DNA of 20,372 bases from assembly GCA_003024985.2 (NCBI GenBank), contig PXIH01S0007101.1, one strand, 5' to 3'. Each line of letters opens with the position of its first letter. Position 1 is the first letter of the stretch. Both the position numbers and the translations under genes were made by a program. Origin of the DNA: Euperipatoides rowelli (Eukaryota > Onychophora > Udeonychophora > Euonychophora > Peripatopsidae). The notes beneath the pieces are model-generated. The model made no database searches and was not told the DNA's origin. It saw nothing but the letters and a program-made list of their open reading frames with translations. Below, one piece after another: positions 9,313-17,769 of the stretch.

Positions 9313-9847
9313 CAGGGCTCGAAATAGTAATTTAAACCTCACAGCAAATTTTGCTTTGAGGATAATGTTGCTCACAGCAATTTTATGGAGCTCATGGCGA
9401 TTATGTAGACTAGTTTATCTGAATTAACAAATACTATAGTGGCACACTACTTAACTAGCTATTTATATTTGTTTTTAGTTAATTTAGATATAGTTTTGAA
9501 AACATCTTATCACACACAATGCTAAATAAGTCATACTTAGAATTAACTGCTGAAAACATCAATGAGAGCAAAGGGCAGATCTAACTTTATTGGGACCTTA
9601 TGGGAAAATGAACACATTCAATTTCAAAGATATACATACAGTAGTATATAGCCTACATACAGTATGTAACATTGTACATAGTAGGCTATGTATAGTTTTT
9701 GCCTGATTTTACATATTAGGCTATACAGTAGGCCTATATAAAAGTTAGGCTGTGACAAAATATGCTTAAGAGTAGCTTGGAGCTCGTGGCTATTATCTCC
9801 TAACTCACTGCAAATGCTATGAATGCCTTGAGTTATTTCGAGCCCTG
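9313..9847. mobile_element. 535-bp MITE inserted in LINE 2
   Basis: The ends are perfect 14-bp inverted repeats, CAGGGCTCGAAATA at 9313-9326 and its complement at 9834-9847. They are flanked by 6-bp duplications CTGTGG (9307-9312 and 9848-9853). Removing the element plus one copy restores the LINE 2 frame GLSTDIVYLDLS exactly. Inside, GGAGCTCATGGCGATTATG near 9388 recurs in direct orientation near 9779 (GGAGCTCGTGGCTATTATC), and the middle is rich in TAGGCTA words. It has no coding capacity of its own. The superfamily is unsettled: hAT-like ends, but 6-bp rather than 8-bp duplication. Confidence 0.8.
9645..9745. repeat. TAGGCTA-rich imperfect palindromes
   Basis: TATATAGCCTAC and GTAGGCTATGTATA face each other at about 9648 and 9679, and further TAGGCTATAC and TAGGCCTATATA words follow. 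This is the interior of the MITE and would fold on itself. Confidence 0.5.
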
Positions 9848-11015
9848 CTGTGGACAAACCATTTTCTATATTAGAAGTTACATTACAGATTAGTATTGGT
9901 AGAAATTTTTTTACGAAAACCGTGCTGTCTGACAAAATTTTAGATACTGAAATATAATCATTTAATTAGTCAGCACGACTCTCTCCATTACCTTTAATAC
10001 CGAGGAACTATTTGTGATTGGTCGATAAGACTTTAATAGATTTTCCCCCTTTTAAAAATAGGTCTTATTAAGTTAATATGCCATTTAGTCGGTATAAAAC
10101 CATGACAAATTGAAATTATTGCAACTTTATGAATAAATTTGACAAAAAACCGCTTGCATCTCTTGATAAGATAGAGATTCGTTCATGTGAAATCGATACT
10201 GAATCTCCAAGCCTAACAATAATATAAATTTATTTTTCCATTATTTTAGTGAACAAGTAATCATAATTGTAAATTTGTCTATCTATTTTATCAACGTTAT
10301 TAATAGAAAATCTATTAAAGTATTTACAGAATGATTCCAATATATCTTTAATAGCTGTTAAAATTTTCATCTGTAATAAAATTAATGCTTTTATTATCAT
10401 TCTTCCTACCGTTACTGATATGTTTAAAAATAATATTTCTGTTTTTCTTAGCTTTCTTGATCAAATTTCCTTCAAAGATTTTTCTTTGTTTCTTCAACTT
10501 TATATTAACAATGTTTCTTAATCTTTTATATTTTCGAAAATTATCTGTGCTGGCATCTCATTTATACCTTCTAAATGCCAAATTCTTTTGACTTATAAGT
10601 AGAGATAAATCTTTCGTCATCCATTCAGCTTTCTTCTTTTTGTATTTATATACATTATTTTTGAAAACTGGTATACTATCACTAATATAATCATCAATTT
10701 GACCAATCACAGAATGATAATCCCTAGCGATATCTAAATAGTTGATGGAAAGATGATCAATATTTATGTTATCAAGTAATCCATTAAGTCTAACATAATC
10801 ACCCTTTCTAAAATTTAATTTACTTCAATATTGCAATCATAATTAAAAGCAATTATTGCATGATCGCTTTTGCCCAATGGCGCTAAAGTATGTCATATCC
10901 TTAATATAATCACCTTTTTGATTAAAAACCAGGTCTAGAACAGATGTACTATTAAAATCGATTATAGCTTTAATAGATTAACTGGTTCGATTAATCAACT
11001 AATCAGCCACCCTTA

Positions 11016-11023
11016 ATAAAAAT
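11016..11023. repeat. Right target-site duplication ATAAAAAT of the hAT-like element
   Basis: An exact copy of 7993-8000, immediately outside the right terminus CCACCCTTA. Confidence 0.7.
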
Positions 11024-11039
11024 ACATTTTGATTAGATG

Positions 11040-11690
11040 ACACACAGTCTGATGTTTTCCAATCCACATTAGAATCGATCAGATCTGACCATCATACAAA
11101 AACAGATCACCAATTTTAGATTTAATACGTACATTAAGCTTCAGTTTAAAATCTTTAAAGGTTATAGGCCAGAAACATTCTCTGGAAATAACATTCCAAA
11201 ATTTAGTATTACTGTTATTAATAAAATGAGATCTCTGCGGTGTTCTAAAATTAATCTTGACTGCAAATTTATGTTAGCATGAGTTATCTTTATTTTTAAG
11301 GACATAAATATTGGACACATTTTCTTTGACTATCTCCTTGAACATTAAAACCTTGTCATTTTGAATAAGTTCTTACATTTTTTGTATGGAGTTATGTGAG
11401 CCAAGATTACATTACTGCAATTATGAATTTGACAATTTTTAATCTTCTAGATCTTTCTTACATTAGTGATTGTAATCTTCAGGAGGCATCTACACAAGAA
11501 ATAAATGTTATAAACACAATGAATAAATATAAATTTAGTTATATTTCTAAATGCGTTTTCAATGATCATTAGATCAGATTTATTGCGGTAATATAGCCTA
11601 TACAATAAGAACAATATTCGATCAAAGGTTGTATATAAAATTTCAACTGACAAGAATTTAATTGAATTTTTGATAAATAAAACTGCTTTA
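11040..11690 (-). pseudogene. LINE 3: C-terminal part of a CR1/L2-type reverse transcriptase ORF
   Basis: The minus strand reads KFYIQPLIEYCSYCIG near 11650, NKSDLMIIENAFRNITKFI near 11560, DKVLMFKEIVKEN near 11350, INFRTPQRSHFINN and TKFWNVISRE near 11200. These are the thumb and C-terminal landmarks of this LINE clade (Y-x-x-x-[IV]-xPLIEY, IENAxRxxTK, WNxxP/S). The blocks match LINE 2 closely in order and in the MFKEI motif, so the two are probably copies of one family. The catalytic core is absent. Its 3' untranslated tail appears to continue at 8000-7900 on the far side of the hAT-like element. Confidence 0.65.
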
Positions 11691-11975
11691 CTCCTTGTGC
11701 ATCAATCCAAATATTCAGGTATGCTTCAAACTCCAAAACAAATTCACATAGTTTATAAAATTTCATTTATTAAAAAGGAGTAATACCAATTATAATATCT
11801 GGCTTTTACATTATTCCGTTTTCAAGGTCTTCGTACATTAAGTTGGAATTACAAGACATTGAAAATGGCATAATTTAAAGCCAAAAATTATAATTATATT
11901 TAATAAATGAAATTGTATACACTACATGCATTTAATTTGGAGTTTGATGCATATCTGAATTTTGATGCAGTCAAA
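11690..11975. repeat. Long inverted repeat with head-to-head ORF starts
   Basis: The minus strand of 11831-11690 and the plus strand of 11853-11975 are alignable copies: AAGACCTTGAAAACGG versus AAGACATTGAAAATGG, then TTAATAAATGAAATT in both, then TTTGGAGTTTGAAGCATACC versus TTTGGAGTTTGATGCATATC. Each arm has an ATG at the same place (minus 11766, plus 11907) opening related peptides: MKFYKLCEFVLEFEAYLN and MKLYTLHAFNLEFDAYLN. The spacer between the two ATGs is 140 bases and itself palindromic, with a loop of about 20 bases. It is a foldback element or an inverted duplication of a gene 5' end. Confidence 0.7.
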
Positions 11976-12429
11976 ACTTCTGATTTTCATTGCAGTATAT
12001 GAAGCATGTTCAGAGAACTACTTACAAAGAAATATTCCCAAATCTCTATGTGACTGATTCTTTTAAAGCAATATTATCATTGTAATACGTATACATTCTA
12101 TTTTTTTCTCTTATTTTACCGAAATGTGCAATATTGAAGATGAGGGTGAAATAGTAGCGCAAGTGCAAAAACTTAGTTTCATGAAAAATGGGTTTAAACA
12201 TTTATGTTTTCTCCAATTCAAATGTTTTTCCAGTTAGGAACCTTGAATTATTAAATTACAATTGATTACACAGTGCCTACATCCACATGCAAAACTAAAA
12301 ATTTACTGATCGTACAGCCAAAAAAACTTAAGTGCTTTTATGCTACTTTTGCATACCGTCATGCCTTATCATAAGAAATAAGCACTATTCTGACTTCAAC
12401 ATTTTATTTTTAATGTGCTAGATGTACAT
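11976..12429. other. Anonymous AT-rich spacer
   Basis: No coding frame, TIR or RNA gene is recognisable in this stretch. TTTTCATTGCAG at about 11978-11989 could act as a splice acceptor just after the plus-strand arm ORF, but nothing coding follows it. Confidence 0.5.
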
Positions 12430-14283
12430 AATACCAGGTTTGCTTGTTAATCCTTGTTCTCAGTGTCCGATTCACATTCAGTATCTGTTGCAAGCTCACA
12501 TCCCTCAAGAAAGGCCGATTTGATCACTAACATAACAAAGTAAACTCAGTATGTCCTTCTTGGCAGCTGAAACTATCCCATTTGCATCAGGCTTCACTGC
12601 TCTCAATGCTTGAAGAATGACATCTGAGGAATTTTCTGATTTCCAGATATTGGTGTTCTCTGACATACCAGAATAAACATATGACATTGCAACATTTCCA
12701 TTTGGAGCATACACTATGCTTCATCGGTTGTTTGAAATGTTCTCTAAGACTCCCGTCAAAATCTTAAACTCTACCCTTCACCATAGAAAATGAAGGATTT
12801 TGACTTGTTTTTATAATATTCACATACTCTTCTCTAGTTTCTATACATTCTAAGGTCTTTAGTTTCTGACCACTAAGACTAAAGTTCCTTCACATTGGCA
12901 GTAACTGTGCCCTCTAACCGGAAATATGTGTGTTATTGGTATATTCATTTGTGTAGAAAGGGCACTCAAAAATCTTGAAACAAGCCAGTTACTATTTTGC
13001 TCCCCACAAACGTCAGAAAATAGTATTATCTCAGACATATGAGGGGAGGTTATTATTTCACTCTGTATGGTTTCATGCAAAAAAGGAAGAGACTGTGTTG
13101 GCACCCATTTTTTTAGCTACACCTTCGAAAACATGAAAAATTTATGAGTTCTTTCGTCCATGAAAGCTAACTTTAAATATGTAAAGCCATAACAGACGTT
13201 TGTAAAACTGATCATTAACAAAGAGTTTTGGCAACGACAGATTTTGTGCATAACCGAATTCAAAAATTAAAATGTCACTGTTTAACCCATTTGCAGATGT
13301 CACTATTTTCACAAATCTTGTGGTACATAGATGTGTTCCTTATTATGGCTTGCTGTTTCTTTCTACAAGAACAAACTCAACATCATTTGAATTTTAAAGG
13401 AAGAAATGTCCAGACAAAATGAACTTAGTTAACAGCTCAGATATATTAGCTGATATGTCTGAGCTGTTAACAAGTTTCAGTAGTAAAGAGCCATCTTTAT
13501 ATTTCTGTTTTAGCTACAACAAACATCAGAATATAGGGTGATCTGCTTACAAGTTGATCGTTTTCTTTAAGATGTTTTAAAATAACATTAGAGATATCTT
13601 GAGAATCTCTGCCACCTTCCATTTCATCCCATATGTACATATTTCCAACATCATTATTAAAAGAATGCACTCCCAAACTTATAAACCTAATGGTTTATAA
13701 TTGCTTTGTAATAAGCCACCAAAGTTGAAAGCTTTGGAAATAAAAGCACTTTTTGCAAATCAAAAGTGCAGTAGTAAACCACCTGTAAAGCTTTTCCTTT
13801 GTCATTGCTGTCTTAGTTGCTTCTGCTTTCTGCAAATGAAGTTCTTTCTTTGTTTCAATACATTTTTTCTGTAGTTTCATTGTCTTCAGCGGAAAATTTC
13901 ATTTCAATATCGTCGAACATGTATCTATACTTGTGGGTTTGAAATGTAAATTTAATTTTGCGCTGAAAATCTTATAAAAATTTTATTTTACTGGATTCTT
14001 ATTCTTTGATGTACACCGACATGCTTAGATACATTTTATGAATTAAAATGTCGGGATGGATGGATTTTCTCTCATGATTATTTTTCCTGGAATAATGGCT
14101 CTGATATGCAGGGAAGGACTTGATGTGTTCTACAACATCTGTGATATCAATTTTATTGCCAGGAGCATGCTTACCTTGAGAGTCTGTAACTACTGTTACT
14201 TCGTCTTTAGTCAAACACCTGTAGACATGTCCTAAACTAAGCTTTAAAGCCCCAAGGAAGTTTGTTTTGCATACAGGACTCAA
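12430..14283 (-). pseudogene. Decayed gene of an uncharacterised repeat family with SDxCGxQN / GHSY core
   Basis: Blocks in order on the minus strand: SPVCKTNFLGALKLS (14280), DVVEHIKSFPAYQSHYSRKN and HPDILIHKMYLSM (about 14130-14010), LNLHFKPTSIDTCS (about 13930), HLQKAEATKTAMTKEK (13820), FDLQKVLLFPKLSTLVAYYK (about 13750), MYIWDEMEGGRDSQDISNVI (about 13620), MSEIILFSDVCGEQNSN and THIFPVRGHSYCQCE (13040-12890), and VSAAKKDILSLLCYVSDQI (about 12540). This order belongs to a large protein family I have seen annotated as uncharacterised in many invertebrates. The SDxCGxQN...GHSY...CD core looks like an RNase-H/DDE-type catalytic region, which is an inference. At least five frameshifts; about 430 bases of unrelated sequence lie between 13540 and 13110. 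Confidence 0.65.
13428..13471. repeat. Inverted repeat with 14-bp perfect arms inside the pseudogene
   Basis: GTTAACAGCTCAGA (13428-13441) and its exact complement (13458-13471) surround a 16-base loop. It lies within the stretch that interrupts the reading frame between the WDEMEGGRDSQDI and SDVCGEQN blocks, so it may mark a small foldback insertion. Confidence 0.65.
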
Positions 14284-14524
14284 ATATTATTCTCTTGCAC
14301 TCTCAGAGTACTGTATATTAAAATTAAGATGAGGGACATTGTATGCTGGGAAAAAATATCCCCCCCCCCCAATCTTTTTTTTTTTTTTTCAAATTTTATT
14401 CACTTGGGATAGATAAAAAAATTAATAAGTTATATTTTAACTTTTACTCTGCCTTTTATTGGACCTAAATATATTTTTGTAAGTTAAATTTTAGCTGTAT
14501 TAGTTCAAAACTTAAATGATAATT
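14284..14524. repeat. Low-complexity stretch with C11 and T15 runs
   Basis: C runs 14360-14370 and T runs 14375-14389 separate the two pseudogenes. No coding or terminal repeat was identified. The word GAGGGACATTGTATGCTGGG near 14330 weakly recalls GGGACATT near 17385 and might be an eroded hAT end. Confidence 0.5.
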
Positions 14525-14875
14525 TCAATTAAGAAAAAAAAAATTATTGACTTGGTCCAGCTTCAGAATCTTTATTTTTTTTTTCAGATATATATTTTTC
14601 TTTGGATTTGATTTTTCCAATAATTTTGAATTTCTGCTGATGTTATCGAAAGATTCTTGGCAGGACAAATTGAAGTTAATACTTGTGAAGTTCACTTTTA
14701 CAGTAATTAATTTAACAGAGCACCTGTTCCTATAATATGACCATTTGTTTCTGATCATTGAAAAGATCCTTTCTACAAAGGCATTTGAACCTGGAATACT
14801 TAAAATAAATGATACCAGTTTAATTAGATATTTCAGTAGGCTTAAATTTTGAAAATACTTTGAAACCTTTTTGTT
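14525..14875 (-). pseudogene. hAT transposase, C-terminal dimerisation domain
   Basis: An open frame of about 116 codons has no upstream ATG of its own. It reads LVSFILSIPGSNAFVERIFS followed by MIRNKWSYYRNRCSVKLI and KVNF. The sIPgSNAxVERxFS signature followed by W, RN and a conserved VKxN is the hAT dimerisation region. It continues the N-terminal half at 17057-16011 after a LINE insertion. Further up, 15060-14890 holds FNKIVDAIDFAEIKDFNADD in another frame, fitting the segment that normally precedes it. A lysine-rich tail closes the ORF at 14525. Confidence 0.8.
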
Positions 14876-15094
14876 CTACATCAGTAAATCTTTGTTTTGA
14901 TTTATTTCATGAAATAATGACAAAATTTACAAAATTCTTCATAAAAATCATCAGCGTTAAAATCCTTAATTTCAGCAAAATCTATTGCGTCTACAATTTT
15001 ATTAAACATAGCAAGTCCAATTTTAACATAAAATCAAATATATTTTGTGGAAAATTTAAGAAAGATAGGAACTTTGAAAAAAACCTAATTAATT

Positions 15095-16008
15095 CACCTC
15101 AGTTTTTGTATTTGTTCAGTTAAAATATTATAACACAATCTATAAGAAATCTTAGATGTTATAGCTCGATCAAGTTCATCTGATACATCAGCATAATCAG
15201 ACACAATTAAAAAAAAGGGGTGCACTCTAACCAAATTTGGTGGATGGGTATCAGTAGGTTCAATTTTAGCAAATCTTAAAATTTCTTCCCAAATTCTCCC
15301 AAAGGTAATGCAAATATTCGCCCTTAGTATCGTGAACATATGATCTATTTTGTGCAATCCTAATCCACCTTTATTTATATATAAGAAAAGCTTATTTTTT
15401 TAAATAGGTGTAAGCTTTCTTCCCCATAAAATCTCGTTAACTATTGAAAATGTTTTGTTGATGAATCCTCTAGTAAATCTGGTGTAGTATGAAACAATAC
15501 ATTTTAGAGAATAAATATGTATTTTTGATTCTTACTTTGGTTAAGAGAGAAATATATTTGAATTTTAACTGATCTTGTATAACAATAAACTTTTCAATCA
15601 TATTATCTTGTATTTATTCCTCATTATATTGCGAATAAAAGGATAAGGTAGGCCCAGAAATGTATTTGGGAAAAAAGTACTATATTCTCTAACAATAATG
15701 TTCAAAAAAAGTTTCCAAACATGAGTTTTTAAGGTGATTAAATTTGGAACCAGAGATACTAGAGAACTCATCAACAATTTCCATGACCACGTTGAGTGAC
15801 TCAATACTCTCGACAAATATAGTAATATCATCAAGGTACGCTACTTCAGTGATATCTGTACCAATATTAGGCAAATAAATCCCAAGCTTAAGATTATTTA
15901 AACGTACAATCATGCAAAGAGATTGGAGCTCAGAGGGGATCTTTGGGTTAACCCTCTCTGAACTGAAAGAAAAAAAACAGGGCATTCATCACAGCTTTTG
16001 AAATAACT
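15095..16008 (-). pseudogene. L1/Tx1-type LINE, 3' part of ORF2, inserted in hAT transposase
   Basis: From 15985 downward the minus strand reads NLKLGIYLPNIGTDITEVA, YLDDITIFVESIESLNVVME and FSSISGSKFNHLKNS. This is the catalytic xADD region (here YLDD) with the following SGxKxNxxKS motif of L1/Tx1-like reverse transcriptases. Then come SYYTRFTRGFINKTFSIVNE and ILWGRKLTPI, INKGGLGLHKIDHMF (about 15375-15340; the typical GGLGxxxL block) and PPNLVRVHPFF (about 15215). Everything upstream of motif B is absent, as in a 5'-truncated insertion. The clade differs from LINE 1-3. Limits are set by where hAT similarity stops and restarts, so they are uncertain by tens of bases. Confidence 0.75.
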
Positions 16009-16010
16009 AG

Positions 16011-17057
16011 TTATTGCAGGTTTAGTAACACTCTGTCCATGGTTTTACCTAAAGATTGCCATCTTGTTAAAACTTCACTGTATTCCGTATCCAAGAATTG
16101 AATTTTTTTTTTAAATTCTGCTCGCCTTTTTGCTGATGAAGAAAAGTGGCTATATATTTTAAGGACTGTGGTTTCTATGTCAATATTCAAGACATCACCG
16201 GCATGTTTACAACGATTATGCACAATGTGTGTGTTAGCTTTAACAATATTTTCTTTATCATTTTAAAATGCTGAAAAACTGACTTTTTCTTCTGAAGTAA
16301 TTGACATTGGCATTGGCATTATTGGCTNAATATGCTGTTACATAATTTAAACTTAACCCAATATTTTGTATACTATTCTTTAAACAGCCATAAATAGTCA
16401 GATGATTCATTGGCCTCCTCAATTAAATCTAAGAGTTTAGATTGTATTCCTTCATTTGGGTCGAAATAGCGAATACAGATAGGGAACATTTTTTTTATTA
16501 CCTTGGTTAGAACATTTGTAGTGATAGAAAATAGTTGTGCGGATTTCTGTGGCGATTGTAAAATTTCTAAAAAAAATCACTAGCTAACACTTTTAGGAGC
16601 TAAAATATTCATAACAAAAGCTTCAGCTTTTGTGCACCCGCAGGCCAATTTGTGAGCAACTTTCAAATTGTAGAACAAATGTTTTATTAATTTATTTCCA
16701 CAATCCAAGCTATTTTAACTTAAATTAGCTATGTTTTACATTATGATAACGTAATGCTCATTCTGTAGCTGTAATTTCGTCTTGCTCTTCACCCCTTCTT
16801 TGGCATAAAAGTTTGTAATTTTAGACTTTCCCCTTCTGATTTTGATCCAAAATTCTTACTATATTTTTATGTAACACTGTTGATGCGTGCTGTTTGATGT
16901 CGCTCCCCCCCCCCCCATGACTGATTGTGAAATGACGTTTGCAAAGCATACGTCTTGCTTTTAACAGATTTTCCATCACATTTGTAGCGATCCATAACAA
17001 CCTTCCCTTCTTTTTATGTACATTCAAACTCTTTTTTATTTTTATTTTTTTTACCAA
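16011..17057 (-). pseudogene. hAT transposase, N-terminal zinc finger and core
   Basis: The ATG at 17057 starts a lysine-rich leader and an atypical finger: CKRHFTISHGGGGSDIKQHA with a later H (the usual form is CxxC...HGG-xDxxxHxxxxxH). The Gly run comes from C12 at 16905-16916. After frame changes come LACGCTKAEAFVMNILAPKV (about 16620), PICIRYFDPNEGIQSKLLDL (about 16460), then HAGDVLNIDIETTVLKIYSH and FSSSAKRRAEFKKKIQFLD with SEVLTRWQSLGKTMDRVL ending at 16011. The last block is the hAT helix ahead of TRWLSL (here TRWQSL). The gene resumes at about 15090 after the Tx1-like LINE. It resembles the animal hAT group related to ZMYM/ZBED-type domesticates. Multiple stops; inactive. Confidence 0.75.
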
Positions 17058-17769
17058 GTCTTGTTTGTGTTGATGGTTGGCCTCCGTTTTCTTCCGTTCA
17101 CAGTGAGTCCTTCACAAATGCGATAATCTGCTATGATGATTGGTGCTATAAAATAATATATCCAATTAAAAAAATTTTGATTTATGAAAGTAAGTGTAGG
17201 TCCCATAATTATAAATTATTATAATGTAGGCTATTAAAATGACATTATTTACAATTAAACTTTTTTTTTTATTTTTCTAAATATATTCCAGATTATTAAA
17301 TAAATATATATATTTTGATCTTTAAAAAAAAAAAAAACTGCTTTATTTTTTTAATCCTTGAATATGGGAAATTTAATGTCCCATATTTAATTCATACGGG
17401 ACACCTATAAAAATACCTTGACTACGTGAAATCCCATATTGATGCCTATCAACCCTTTCTGGGGCACTTAAAATTTAAGTTAGAAACCAATTATAGGTTC
17501 CCACTAGTTTTCAAAAAAAGTGGACACATTTTAATAAATTCTATATTTTAGAAATTAGTTTGAAACATTTTTTTAATTCGCTATTAAAACTATAAATTTA
17601 ATCAAATTTGTAAGGCAAACAAGCTTTCTAGAATCGCAAGACTATTTATTATTACAAAGTTGAAATGTTATGACACTAATAAAAAAATAATTTAAATGCA
17701 AAATGTTAGTTAAAATTTTTAACATTTAAATTGGTTCATTAAAATGTTTGTGAAATTAGGTTATCATTA
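17058..17769. other. Anonymous AT-rich spacer with one short hairpin
   Basis: No gene seen. AATATGGGA (17361-17369) and TCCCATATT (17379-17387) form a perfect 9-bp stem with a 9-base loop, followed by ACGGGACACC. Similar GGGAC/GTCCC words occur near ends of some hAT elements, and this stretch lies upstream of the hAT gene, so an eroded terminus is possible but unproven. Confidence 0.4.

Larger units (their letters stand above)
8180..10960 (-). pseudogene. LINE 2: CR1/L2-type retrotransposon, 5'-truncated
   Basis: From 10960 downward the minus strand shows STSVLDLVFNQKGDYI and GKSDHAIIAFNYD (end of the EEP endonuclease, about 10880), a linker, QHGFRKK near 9920, then after a MITE TDIVYLDLSCAYDTVN (motif A, 9310-9255). 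Next come GLRQGVVLSSTLFNIFMSEI (motif B, about 9120), ADDVKLYRS (motif C intact, 9034-9010, one stop just before it), KDLGIYIDN (8805), VVENAYRHITKRIKGFFKLS (about 8590) and INFWNSLPNS near 8310. Frameshifts and stops separate the blocks. The 5' half of the endonuclease is missing, as expected from incomplete reverse transcription. Its C-terminal MFKEI motif resembles LINE 3 more than LINE 1. Confidence 0.8.
8001..11015. mobile_element. hAT-like non-autonomous element containing LINE 2
   Basis: The left end is TAAGGGTGGGAGTAGATTAA and the right end, read inward on the minus strand, is TAAGGGTGGCTGATTAG. The first nine bases match, with looser similarity after. Exact 8-bp duplications (ATAAAAAT) flank it. 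Both ends carry clustered ATTAATCGAT words, as is common near hAT termini, and the left end has a 16-base direct repeat (GATTAAACATTTAATG at 8015 and 8038, period 23). No hAT transposase lies inside; most of the interior is LINE 2, so the original element was short (roughly 200 bases). Confidence 0.65.

Noticed and set aside
9624-9935. A 103-codon minus-strand ORF
   Set aside because: It crosses the MITE/LINE 2 junction at 9847. Its first part is LINE 2 and the rest is MITE sequence, so it is a chance fusion.
11016-11100. Minus-strand SDLIDSNVDW as a continuation of the LINE 2 endonuclease upstream of the hAT-like end
   Set aside because: The resemblance to GDFNxxxIDW is weak and the exact 8-bp duplication argues that this is LINE 3 3' sequence outside the insertion.
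6767-12475. The 15-base word GTTCTCAGTGTCCGA occurs near 6767 and near 12457, and CAGTG could be a hAT terminus
   Set aside because: Both copies are in the same orientation, flanks do not match, and the second encodes the acidic tail of the 12430-14283 pseudogene. Coincidence is likely.
14547-15123. Plus-strand ORFs of 62 and 87 codons
   Set aside because: They are antisense to the hAT C-terminal domain and of low complexity.
14330-17400. GGGACATT words near 14333 and, on the minus strand, near 17383 as possible TIRs of the hAT element
   Set aside because: Only about eight bases agree, and no flanking duplication was seen.
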